This document shows, piece by piece, positions 25,979-32,771 of a stretch of 64,000 nt of DNA (positions within the stretch are counted from its first letter, which is position 1; each line of letters opens with the position of its first letter). The notes beneath the pieces were generated by a model. The model did not search any database. It was given only the letters and a program-made list of their open reading frames with translations, and was not told where the DNA came from. The translations under genes and the position numbers were made by a program. This stretch comes from Ensifer adhaerens (GTDB lineage: Bacteria; Pseudomonadota; Alphaproteobacteria; Rhizobiales; Rhizobiaceae): the NCBI RefSeq assembly GCF_028993555.1, contig NZ_CP118610.1:2666001-2730000 (forward strand), read 5' to 3'.

Positions 25979-26806
25979 TTGCAACAGACAAAGGGTCACG
26001 CACTCGAAGTTCGCCTATCCGCCTATATCGACGGCGAGATCGGTGAAGCGGAACGACATGAACTCGACGCGCTTCTCGCCCGCGACGACGACGCCAAGGC
26101 TTTGTTCGAAAAACTGAAAGCCGGCAGCAGCTTCGGGGATACGGCGTTTGAGGATTTTCTGCACGATCCCGTGCCGCTGGCCCTGGTGCGACAGATCAAG
26201 CAGGGTCCGGGCGTCAGCCCCAAAACCGAACGCGTGACGGCGACAGCCGCCAATGTCAGAAACGTGCGCATCTGGCCGCGCGTGCTTGCCGCATCGGTTG
26301 CACTGCTGCTGCTCGGCGGTTCGGCCGGCTTCGTCATCGGCACGGCAAACAATGTGGGCGAACCGGCAAAAGTGGCTGCGGCGCGGGGCTGGCTCGACGA
26401 TATCGCCGACTACCACCGCATCTATTCGCGCCAGAAAGAGCACCTCGTCGAGGTTCCCGCCTCCGAAGCTCCCAAGATCGAAACCTGGCTTGCGTCGAGC
26501 GTCGGCGTTCCCTTCAGGATTCCGCAGCTTGGCGGCAAGGGCCTGACCTTCGAAGGCGCCCGTCTGCTGGTGGCCAATGGCAAACCGGTGGCACAGCTCG
26601 TTTACCGCAGCACTGAGGGCGAGATCTTCGCGATCTGCTTCCTGAAGACATCGACCGGCCCGCAATCGGACGATTTTGACGAGAGCATCCGCGATGATCT
26701 CGGCATGGTCTCGTGGCAGCGAGGTGGCGCCTCCTTCGTGCTCGTCGGCCCTTCCGCCCATGTCGGGATGCAGGATATCGCCGAGGCCGCCGCCGCGACG
26801 ATCTAG
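25979..26806 (+). CDS. Anti-sigma factor (transmembrane)
   Basis: A 275-residue protein starting with TTG, preceded by GGAGGG. The N-terminal 60 residues (LSAYIDGEIGEAERHELDALLARDD) form the sigma-binding helical domain. They lack the zinc-binding H-x3-C-x2-C pattern, so it is not a ZAS-type factor. A single membrane segment, VLAASVALLLLGGSAGFVIG, spans about residues 99-118, and a periplasmic sensor domain follows. It is coupled to the ECF gene three bases upstream. The partner assignment rests on position and architecture. Confidence 0.88.
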   Translation: MQQTKGHALEVRLSAYIDGEIGEAERHELDALLARDDDAKALFEKLKAGSSFGDTAFEDFLHDPVPLALVRQIKQGPGVSPKTERVTATAANVRNVRIWPRVLAASVALLLLGGSAGFVIGTANNVGEPAKVAAARGWLDDIADYHRIYSRQKEHLVEVPASEAPKIETWLASSVGVPFRIPQLGGKGLTFEGARLLVANGKPVAQLVYRSTEGEIFAICFLKTSTGPQSDDFDESIRDDLGMVSWQRGGASFVLVGPSAHVGMQDIAEAAAATI

Positions 26807-26816
26807 GGCGATTTCA

Positions 26817-26851
26817 GGGAAGTGTGAAACGGTTTTCCGGTCGGAATTGCG
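26817..26851 (+). repeat. Dispersed repeat, family A
   Basis: GTGTGAAACGGTTTTCCGG followed by TCGGAATTGCG. It matches the copy at 59544-59580 at nearly every base apart from two extra A residues there. It lies just after the anti-sigma gene. Confidence 0.6.
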
Positions 26852-26899
26852 CCGTTTTTCAAGCGTGAGCGCTACCGCATGTTTCCTTTAATCGTAGCC

Positions 26900-26978
26900 G
26901 ATTGAAGGACAAAAACATGCAGCAATTCAAGGTGCTACAGCGACCTTTGCGCGTCTAATAAGACGCGCGGCGCTGTAG
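26900..26978 (+). repeat. Dispersed palindromic repeat, family B, complete copy
   Basis: The 3' half is a nested palindrome. Outer arms are CTACAGCG (26935-26942) and CGCTGTAG (26971-26978); inner arms are GCGCGTCT and AGACGCGC around AATA. The 5' half, with GAAGGACAAAAACATGCAGC, recurs at 3949-3994, and a diverged copy lies at 51991-52046. Confidence 0.6.
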
Positions 26979-26997
26979 TCGAATTTCAGGCATGAAA

Positions 26998-27027
26998 AAG
27001 GCCGCACCGGATTGCCGGTGCGGCCTT
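26998..27027 (-). terminator. Rho-independent terminator of leuA
   Basis: A perfect 13-bp stem (AAGGCCGCACCGG / CCGGTGCGGCCTT) with a four-base loop. On the minus strand it is followed by a run of T. It lies about 25 bases past the leuA stop. Confidence 0.9.
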
Positions 27028-27052
27028 ATCGTATATTCGCCTGAAGCGCTGA

Positions 27053-28762
27053 TCAGCCGCGCTTCATTTCCAGCACGCGGTTGGCGGCAGAAACGATCGC
27101 TTCGAGCGAGGCAGCAACGATATTGGTGTTGATGCCGGCGCCGAACAGCTTTCCGCCCGGATGCTCCATCTCGACATAGGCAATGGCCGCGGCGTTGGAG
27201 CCGTGCTGCAGCGAGTGCTCGGAGTAGTCCGCCACCGAGAGGTCGATGCCGAGATAGATCGACAGCGCGTTGATGAAGCCGTCGATCGGGCCGGTGCCCT
27301 TGCCTTCGATGCGCTTGACCTCGCCGTTGTCGGTGATCTCGGCTGCCACCACGCGCACGCCCTTGTGCTCGCCCACCGGATAGGTGTGGTGGTCGACGAA
27401 CTTGATGCGCGCGCCCGGCTGCTCGACGTAGCGCTCGATGAAGCGCTCATGGATGCGCTTGGAGGGAAGCTCCTTGCCTTCCTCGTCGGTGATGCGCTGG
27501 ATGTCCTCGCGGAACTCGACCTGCAGGTTACGCGGCAGGTTGATGCCGTAGTCTTCCTGCAGGATATAGGCGATGCCGCCCTTGCCCGACTGCGAGTTGA
27601 TGCGGATGATCGCCTCGTAGGAGCGGCCGACGTCGCGCGGATCGATCGGCAGATACGGCACTTCCCAGAGCGGCTTGTTGGCGGTCTTGATCGCCTTCAT
27701 GCCCTTGTTGATCGCGTCCTGGTGCGAACCGGAGAAGGCAGTGTAGACCAGTTCGCCGACGTAAGGGTGGCGCTCCGGAATGACCATCTGGTTGGAATAC
27801 TCGTAGACTTCCTTGATCCGCTCGATGTCGGAGCAGTCGAGCTGCGGGTCGACGCCTTGCGTGAACATGTTCAGCGCCAGGGTCACCACGTCGACATTGC
27901 CGGTGCGCTCGCCGTTGCCGAACAGCGTGCCTTCGACGCGATCGGCGCCGGCCATCAGACCCAATTCAGTGGCGGCAATGCCGGTACCGCGGTCGTTGTG
28001 CGGGTGCAGCGAGATGATCAGGCTTTCGCGATTGTCGAGGTTGCGGCACATCCATTCGATCTGGTCGGCATAGATGTTCGGCGTCGCCATCTCGACGGTC
28101 GAGGGCAGGTTCAGGATCAGCTTGTTGTCGGGCGTCGGCTTGACGATCTCGGTGACCGCGTTGCAGATCTCCAGCGCCACTTCGAGCTCGGTACCGGTGA
28201 AGCTTTCCGGCGAATATTCGAAGCGATAGCCGCCGCCGGCCTTGGCCGCCATGTCGGTGATCATCTTGGCGGCATCGGTGGCGATCTGCTTGATGCCGGC
28301 GACGTCCTTGGCGAAGACCACGCGGCGCTGCAACTCACTGGTGGAATTGTAGAAGTGCACGATCGGCTGGTGGGCGCCTTCGAGCGCTTCAAAGGTGCGG
28401 GTGATCAGCTCGGGCCGGCACTGCACCAGCACCTGCAAGGATACGTCCTTGGCGACATTGCCCTCCTCGATGCACCAGCGGGCAAAGTCGAAGTCGGTCT
28501 GCGAGGCCGAGGGGAAGCCGATCTCGATTTCCTTGAAGCCCATGTCGAGCAGCAGCTGGAACATGCGGGCCTTGCGATCGTGGCCCATCGGGTCGATCAG
28601 CGACTGGTTGCCGTCGCGCAGGTCGACCGAGCACCAGATCGGCGCCTTGGTGATCGTCTTCGACGGCCAGGTACGCTCGGTGAGCGCTATCTGCGGGTAA
28701 GGCTGATACTTAACCGCCGCTTCCGGCATGCCGTTCTTGATGGAATGGGATTTCTGGATCAT
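27053..28762 (-). CDS. leuA: 2-isopropylmalate synthase
   Basis: First committed enzyme of leucine synthesis, condensing acetyl-CoA with 2-oxoisovalerate. The 569-residue protein has the HMGL-like TIM barrel with metal/active-site motifs SVDLRDGNQSL (about residues 45-55) and SLHPHNDRGTG, and a C-terminal regulatory LeuA dimer domain (about 430-560), the usual site of leucine feedback. Its length and N-terminus (YPQIALTERTWPSKTITKAP) match the long yeast/actinobacterial LeuA type rather than the E. coli type. Upstream lies a leader with a Leu-codon-rich peptide and a GC-rich hairpin, pointing to attenuation control. Confidence 0.96.
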   Translation of the reverse strand: MIQKSHSIKNGMPEAAVKYQPYPQIALTERTWPSKTITKAPIWCSVDLRDGNQSLIDPMGHDRKARMFQLLLDMGFKEIEIGFPSASQTDFDFARWCIEEGNVAKDVSLQVLVQCRPELITRTFEALEGAHQPIVHFYNSTSELQRRVVFAKDVAGIKQIATDAAKMITDMAAKAGGGYRFEYSPESFTGTELEVALEICNAVTEIVKPTPDNKLILNLPSTVEMATPNIYADQIEWMCRNLDNRESLIISLHPHNDRGTGIAATELGLMAGADRVEGTLFGNGERTGNVDVVTLALNMFTQGVDPQLDCSDIERIKEVYEYSNQMVIPERHPYVGELVYTAFSGSHQDAINKGMKAIKTANKPLWEVPYLPIDPRDVGRSYEAIIRINSQSGKGGIAYILQEDYGINLPRNLQVEFREDIQRITDEEGKELPSKRIHERFIERYVEQPGARIKFVDHHTYPVGEHKGVRVVAAEITDNGEVKRIEGKGTGPIDGFINALSIYLGIDLSVADYSEHSLQHGSNAAAIAYVEMEHPGGKLFGAGINTNIVAASLEAIVSAANRVLEMKRG

Positions 28763-28880
28763 TGCAGCTTCTCTTCATCACTGAGCGCTCTGGCCGCATT
28801 GCCATAACCGATCGGAGACCGGATTGCGATGGCAAATGCCGCGGCGGGCGCGCCTTTGTCCTAAAACTCTATTGGGGGTC

Positions 28881-28925
28881 GAGGAGCATCCGCCGGCGTG
28901 GCTTTTCGGCCGCCGGGCGCTCCTC
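28881..28925 (-). promoter_or_regulatory. leuA leader hairpin
   Basis: A large GC-rich stem-loop between the Leu leader peptide and leuA. Outer arms are GAGGAGC and GCTCCTC, and inner GGCGG/CCGCC segments pair with one bulge. The 5' arm begins at the stop codon of the leader peptide, as expected for a ribosome-sensitive structure. It is not directly followed by a T run (TTTT comes 14 bases later), so whether it is the terminator or an alternative fold is open. Confidence 0.5.
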
Positions 28926-29049
28926 AGCGAACCCGGCAACCGCGAGTAAGGCCGAGAAGAAGAAGCGATGCGAAGGCGCGCGACGGCGCACGATTGTCAT
29001 CGTGTCCGGCGGGGATCGAGGCGATCCGATATGCGTCAGCCTTGGTCAT
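28924..29049 (-). CDS. leuL: Leucine leader peptide of leuA (attenuator)
   Basis: A 41-codon reading frame upstream of leuA that contains four consecutive leucine codons (CTT CTT CTT CTC) and a fifth two codons later: ASLLLLGLTRG. Its stop codon falls at the start of the leuA leader hairpin. The promoter at 29058-29086 places the expected transcript start at this ATG, so the message would be leaderless, as reported for rhizobial trpL. An ATG six bases upstream is in the same frame but too close to the -10. Leucine-dependent attenuation of leuA is the inference; the symbol is by analogy. Confidence 0.7.
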   Translation of the reverse strand: MTKADAYRIASIPAGHDDNRAPSRAFASLLLLGLTRGCRVR

Positions 29050-29057
29050 GGTCATTG

Positions 29058-29086
29058 GCTATACACGGCTTGCCGGAGAGGAGCAA
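29058..29086 (-). promoter_or_regulatory. Promoter of the leuL-leuA transcript
   Basis: Reading the minus strand: TTGCTC (29086-29081), a 17-base spacer, TATAGC (29063-29058), then eight bases to the leuL ATG. The same layout precedes trpL in this window. Confidence 0.6.
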
Positions 29087-29121
29087 GCGGCGCAATGCGC
29101 GAAGATCGCTCCAAAAGAAAA

Positions 29122-29146
29122 GGGCACCGGCGCGAAGCCGGTGCCC
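29122..29146 (-). terminator. Rho-independent terminator of clpP
   Basis: A 10-bp perfect stem (GGGCACCGGC / GCCGGTGCCC) with a five-base loop. On the minus strand it is followed by TTTTCTTTT. It lies about 28 bases past the clpP stop and before the leuL promoter. Confidence 0.9.
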
Positions 29147-29173
29147 TCCATACCCATTCGGCAGAGAGCGATC

Positions 29174-29761
29174 TCAGATGTCCGCAGCCGAGGAGATGAT
29201 GCGCGATACGAGACCGTAGGCCTTGGCTTCGTCTGCCGAAAGCCAGTAGTCGCGGTCCGTATCCTTGGCGATCTTTTCGACCGGCTGGCCGGTCGCATCG
29301 GCGAAGATCTTGTTCAGGCGGTCGTTCATCTTGATGATTTCGCGTGCCTGGATCTCGATGTCCGAAGCCATGCCACGGGTGCCGCCGGACGGTTGGTGCA
29401 GCAGGAAGCGGGTGTTCGGCAGGCAAATACGACGCTCCTTCGGGGCGCCGACATAGATCAGCGCGCCAGCGGAGGCGACCCAGCCGGTGCCGATGGTCCA
29501 GACCTTCGGCTTCACGAACTTGATCATGTCGTGGATGCTGTCACCCGATTCGACATGGCCGCCCGGCGAGTTGACGAAGATGCGGATGTCTTCGTCGCTG
29601 GCTGCGGCAAGCGCCACGAGCTGCGAGCAGACCTTCTGCGCCAGTTCCTGATTGATCGAGCCGTAGATGAAAATCGAACGCGACTTGAAAAGGTTCGCCT
29701 CCGTTTCCTTGCCAAGCGGCAATTCGGTCTTCTTGTCGTCCTCGTCGTCGTTGTCGTACAT
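29174..29761 (-). CDS. clpP: ATP-dependent Clp protease proteolytic subunit
   Basis: A 195-residue serine peptidase subunit that forms the Clp barrel. The catalytic triad is present: Ser97 in [11 protein letters not shown], His122 in [10 protein letters not shown] and Asp171 in [18 protein letters not shown]. The residues around the serine differ from the canonical GQAASMGA, and the N-terminus is a highly acidic stretch ([10 protein letters not shown]). This marks it as one of the accessory ClpP paralogues common in rhizobia rather than the main ClpP. It is transcribed alone, with its own terminator. Confidence 0.92.
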   Translation of the reverse strand: MYDNDDEDDKKTELPLGKETEANLFKSRSIFIYGSINQELAQKVCSQLVALAAASDEDIRIFVNSPGGHVESGDSIHDMIKFVKPKVWTIGTGWVASAGALIYVGAPKERRICLPNTRFLLHQPSGGTRGMASDIEIQAREIIKMNDRLNKIFADATGQPVEKIAKDTDRDYWLSADEAKAYGLVSRIISSAADI

Positions 29762-30000
29762 CCGTGTTTCTCCGGCGTCTCATGAAGTCTTCAGTCAAAG
29801 TCAGATAATGCGACTCGACCCCGAAGACAATGCAACAAACCGAAGCGGCGACAAAGCGGCAAGGCGCACTTCGCTTATGGTAAAAACACCTACCGCCAAA
29901 TGCCGTATAGACAGGTGGACAAAGGCCAATAAGATCAACCGCGTCAAACACTCAAGAGTGGGGCCAACCTCCCAGGCCCCGCCGATCCATGGGGACACGC

Positions 30001-30579
30001 ATGAACAGACGCATCCTGATCGCCGCCGCGGCGCTGGTGGCTTCCGCCGCACCGGCTTTTGCCCATCTCAATCCGGAAGAGCACGGCTCGTTTGCGGCCG
30101 GCTTCTCGCATCCGCTCTTCGGGCTCGACCATATCCTCGTCATGGTCGCCGTCGGGCTCTGGGCCGCCCAGATCGGCGGCCGGGCGCTCTGGATTGTGCC
30201 GACGGCCTTCGTCTCGATGATGGCGGTGGGCTTCGCGCTGGCCGTGGCCGGTGTCGGCCTGCCCTTCGTCGAGCCGGCGATCCTCGCCTCGGTCGTGGCA
30301 CTCGGCCTGCTCGTCGCCATGGCCGTGCGTCTCGACACGGCCGCATCCGCTGCCATTGTCGGCATCTTCGCCCTCTTCCATGGCCATGCCCACGGCGGCG
30401 AACTCGGCAGCGCCGGGGCGCTTTCCTTCTCGGTCGGCTTCATCCTCGCCACCGCGGCCCTTCATGCGGCAGGCATCGGCCTCGGCATCGCGCTTCAGCG
30501 CCTCTCGGGTGGTGGCGTGCTTGCCCGCATCCTCGGTGGGGTGACGGCGCTCGCCGGCGCTGCCTTGATCTTCGGCTGA
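30001..30579 (+). CDS. HupE/UreJ family metal permease
   Basis: A 192-residue integral membrane protein with a cleavable signal (IAAAALVASAAPAFA) and about six further hydrophobic segments. The family motif HPLFGLDHILVMVAVGLWA, with conserved His and Asp, follows the signal, and FHGHAHGGEL forms a second histidine cluster. HupE/UreJ proteins import nickel, or cobalt in some lineages. No urease or hydrogenase genes are near, so the metal is unassigned. I looked for a cobalamin riboswitch in the 239 bases upstream and found no convincing element. Confidence 0.88.
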   Translation: MNRRILIAAAALVASAAPAFAHLNPEEHGSFAAGFSHPLFGLDHILVMVAVGLWAAQIGGRALWIVPTAFVSMMAVGFALAVAGVGLPFVEPAILASVVALGLLVAMAVRLDTAASAAIVGIFALFHGHAHGGELGSAGALSFSVGFILATAALHAAGIGLGIALQRLSGGGVLARILGGVTALAGAALIFG

Positions 30580-30590
30580 GATCAACAGGC

Positions 30591-31112
30591 GTGCAGCACG
30601 GACGCATCATCTTTCTGAACGGCACGTCGAGTGCCGGAAAGTCCACGCTGGCAAAGGCGCTCCGGGAAATCCTCCCGGAGCCCTTCTGCTACTATGCGTC
30701 AGACCAGCTTGCCGACGCCGGATTTCGGGTGCTCAAGCGTGGCATGCACCATGGCATGCGCGGCGAACGCGCGAGGTTCTTCGACGGATTTCATCGGTCG
30801 ATTGCGGCTTTTGCCGAGGCTGGAAACGACCTGATCGTCGAGCACATCGTCGAGGAGCAAATTTGGGCAGAGGATCTCAGGATGCGAACCGCGCATCTCG
30901 ATGTCTTCTGGGTCGGTATCCATGCGCCGATCGAAGAGCTCGAGCGTCGTGAGCGCGAGCGCGGCGACCGCACCGTTGGGGAAGCGCGCTTTCACCTCAA
31001 GACGCATGACCATTGCACCTACGATTTCGAGGTGGACACGCGCGACCCGACCGATCAGGTCGCCGCGCGCATCGTTGACCATTGGCTTAAGCGCCAGTCC
31101 CTGAGGGCTTAG
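30591..31112 (+). CDS. Chloramphenicol phosphotransferase-like P-loop kinase
   Basis: A 173-residue protein starting at a GTG 12 bases after hupE. Walker A is IIFLNGTSSAGKSTLAKAL near residues 6-24. The pattern FFDGFHRSIAAFAEAGNDLIVEHIVEE matches the CPT-like family, including the acidic catalytic region, and the R-rich lid ELERRERERGDRTVGEAR is also typical. Family members phosphorylate small hydroxyl compounds, but most are not resistance genes. The substrate is unknown. It is probably co-transcribed with hupE and converges with queF. Confidence 0.82.
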   Translation: MQHGRIIFLNGTSSAGKSTLAKALREILPEPFCYYASDQLADAGFRVLKRGMHHGMRGERARFFDGFHRSIAAFAEAGNDLIVEHIVEEQIWAEDLRMRTAHLDVFWVGIHAPIEELERRERERGDRTVGEARFHLKTHDHCTYDFEVDTRDPTDQVAARIVDHWLKRQSLRA

Positions 31113-31127
31113 CGACAACCTCGCGCC

Positions 31128-31592
31128 TTAGCCGCGACCGCGATAGGTCAGCACGCCCTGATCGGGCAACCACAAGCCCTCGGGCGGCTTGCCGGTCTGC
31201 CAAAAGACGTCGATCGGAATGCCGCCGCGCGGATACCAGTAGGCGCCGATCCGGAGCCAACGCGGCGAAAGCAGCGTTACCAGCCGGCTGGCGATCTCGA
31301 TGGTGCAGTCCTCGTGGAAGGCGCCATGGTTGCGGAAGGAATGCAGGAACAGCTTCAGCGACTTCGATTCCACCAGCCACTCGTCCGGCACGTAGTCGAT
31401 GACGATGTGGGCGAAATCCGGCTGCCCGGTCATCGGGCAGAGCGAGGTGAACTCCGGTGCGGTGAAGCGCACCAGATAGTCCTTGCCCTTGTTGCCGCTC
31501 GGCACCCGCTCCAGTACCGCCTCTTCCGGGCTCTGTGGCAGGTCGACCTTCGCGCCCAATTGCGAAAGGCCGGATACGTCAGTCTTGCTCAT
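31128..31592 (-). CDS. queF: NADPH-dependent 7-cyano-7-deazaguanine reductase
   Basis: Reduces preQ0 to preQ1 in queuosine synthesis, the only known biological nitrile reduction. The 154-residue short-form protein carries the catalytic Cys in [13 protein letters not shown] and the NADPH-binding motif [16 protein letters not shown] with ESK, followed by HEDC. The start MSKTDVSGL fits family length; the track to 31637 adds 15 unconserved codons. No other queuosine gene lies in the window. Confidence 0.95.
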   Translation of the reverse strand: MSKTDVSGLSQLGAKVDLPQSPEEAVLERVPSGNKGKDYLVRFTAPEFTSLCPMTGQPDFAHIVIDYVPDEWLVESKSLKLFLHSFRNHGAFHEDCTIEIASRLVTLLSPRWLRIGAYWYPRGGIPIDVFWQTGKPPEGLWLPDQGVLTYRGRG

Positions 31593-31728
31593 TTTCGTAT
31601 GCTCCGTCGGTCCATTTGCGTTTTGGCCGCCCGCCATGGCTTATGCGCCAGCCGGCCCCGCTCTGTTTGCGGCCCTTAAATCAGAACTGCCTCAAGAAGG
31701 AAACCTTGTCACGGTTGAAGCGCTCTCG

Positions 31729-32655
31729 TCAGTGGCGCGCCGACGTCGTCTTGACGCGCACGCCGTGCGCCTTCTCGCCCTCGGGCTCCACATGGATCGC
31801 AATTCTTGCCCCCGGATGCACATCACGTATCGCATCCTCGATCCGGTCGCAGATGTCATGCGCCTCCCCGACCGGCATCGCCTCCGGCACCACCATGTGG
31901 AAATCGACGAAAATCGCCGGACCGGCCTGGCGGGTCTTCAGATCATGCACACCGAGCGAACCCGCGGCATTGGCGGCGATCGCCTGCTTGATCGCCTCTT
32001 CCTCTTCCCCCGAAACTGCCCGGTCCATCAAGCCGTCAATCGAGCGCGAGATCACCATCCATCCCTGGAACAGGATGTTGCAGGCGACGATGACGGCAAG
32101 CAGGGGATCGAGGATCGCGTAGCCGGTGGCAATCGCAAGGACGAGACCGATGAGAACGCCGATCGAGGTGACGACATCCGACAGGATATGGTGGCCATCG
32201 GCGCTTAGCGCCGGCGAGCGATGCCTGCGGCCGGCCGTGATCAGCACATAGGCCCAGATGGCGTTGATCACACCGGCAGCGAAGTTGATCGCGAGACCAA
32301 GAGCCGGCGCTTCCATCACGACAGGCGCCATGATCGCCGGCACCGCTTCCCAGACGATCAAAAGAGCTGCAACGACGATCAGCACCCCCTCGATCACGGC
32401 CGAAAAATACTCCGCCTTGTGGTGCCCGAAGGGGTGGCCGGCATCCGCCGGTTTGGCGGCATAACCGATCATCAGATAGGCGATGACGGCAGCGATCACG
32501 TTGACCGTGGACTCGAGACCATCGGACAGAAGCGCGACCGAACCGGTGAGCCACCAGGCGAGAAGCTTCAGCCCCAGCACGGCGAGAGACAGCGGAATGC
32601 CCCAGAAGGCAAGCCGCAGGACGGTCCGGTTGTCGGATGCAGACATCTTGATCAT
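31729..32655 (-). CDS. Cation diffusion facilitator (CDF) family transporter
   Basis: A 308-residue cation/proton antiporter with six membrane segments in residues 1-210 and a cytoplasmic C-terminal ACT-like domain (VDFHMVVPEAMPVGEAHDICDRIEDAIR). The TM2 metal site reads LLSDGLESTVNV, where the family usually has DxxxD, and TM5 reads ADGHHILSDVVTS, an intact HxxxD. The altered TM2 acidic residue (Glu at +3) makes metal preference uncertain (zinc, iron, manganese or cobalt). An 11-bp tandem repeat lies nine bases before the start. Confidence 0.88.
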   Translation of the reverse strand: MIKMSASDNRTVLRLAFWGIPLSLAVLGLKLLAWWLTGSVALLSDGLESTVNVIAAVIAYLMIGYAAKPADAGHPFGHHKAEYFSAVIEGVLIVVAALLIVWEAVPAIMAPVVMEAPALGLAINFAAGVINAIWAYVLITAGRRHRSPALSADGHHILSDVVTSIGVLIGLVLAIATGYAILDPLLAVIVACNILFQGWMVISRSIDGLMDRAVSGEEEEAIKQAIAANAAGSLGVHDLKTRQAGPAIFVDFHMVVPEAMPVGEAHDICDRIEDAIRDVHPGARIAIHVEPEGEKAHGVRVKTTSARH

Positions 32656-32664
32656 TCCCTATGC

Positions 32665-32686
32665 AGATGCAAACGAGTTGCAAACG
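32665..32686 (+). repeat. 11-bp tandem repeat before the CDF gene
   Basis: AGATGCAAACG then AGTTGCAAACG, two copies with one mismatch, one helical turn apart. They sit immediately upstream of the CDF start, where a direct-repeat-binding regulator or an RNA-level element could act. Confidence 0.5.
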
Positions 32687-32706
32687 CAAGCCCATTGAAA
32701 CGCAAA

Positions 32707-32735
32707 ACCGCCCGCGCGAATTTCGCGCAGGCGGT
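32707..32735 (-). terminator. Rho-independent terminator of the DHA2 exporter gene
   Basis: Arms ACCGCC plus GCGCGAA pair with TTCGCGC plus GGCGGT around a single central base, with one internal mismatch. On the minus strand TTTTGCGTTT follows. It separates the exporter from the downstream CDF gene. Confidence 0.75.
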
Positions 32736-32771
32736 CCATGGCCAAGCATATGCTGGATTAAACGCCGCTTG

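Noticed and set aside
27161..28807. 548-codon plus-strand frame antisense to leuA
   Set aside because: Mirror of a certain gene in GC-rich DNA; no family motif, and composition is that of reversed codons.
28869..29000. 43-codon minus-strand frame with three Phe codons (HRFFFSALL) in the leuA leader, a possible Phe leader peptide
   Set aside because: Same DNA in another frame gives the Leu run with a correctly placed promoter and stop; the Phe frame has no ribosome site and runs through the hairpin.
29762..30000. Cobalamin riboswitch upstream of the HupE-family gene
   Set aside because: Suspected because of the metal-transporter family, but no B12-box-like core or compact fold was recognisable.
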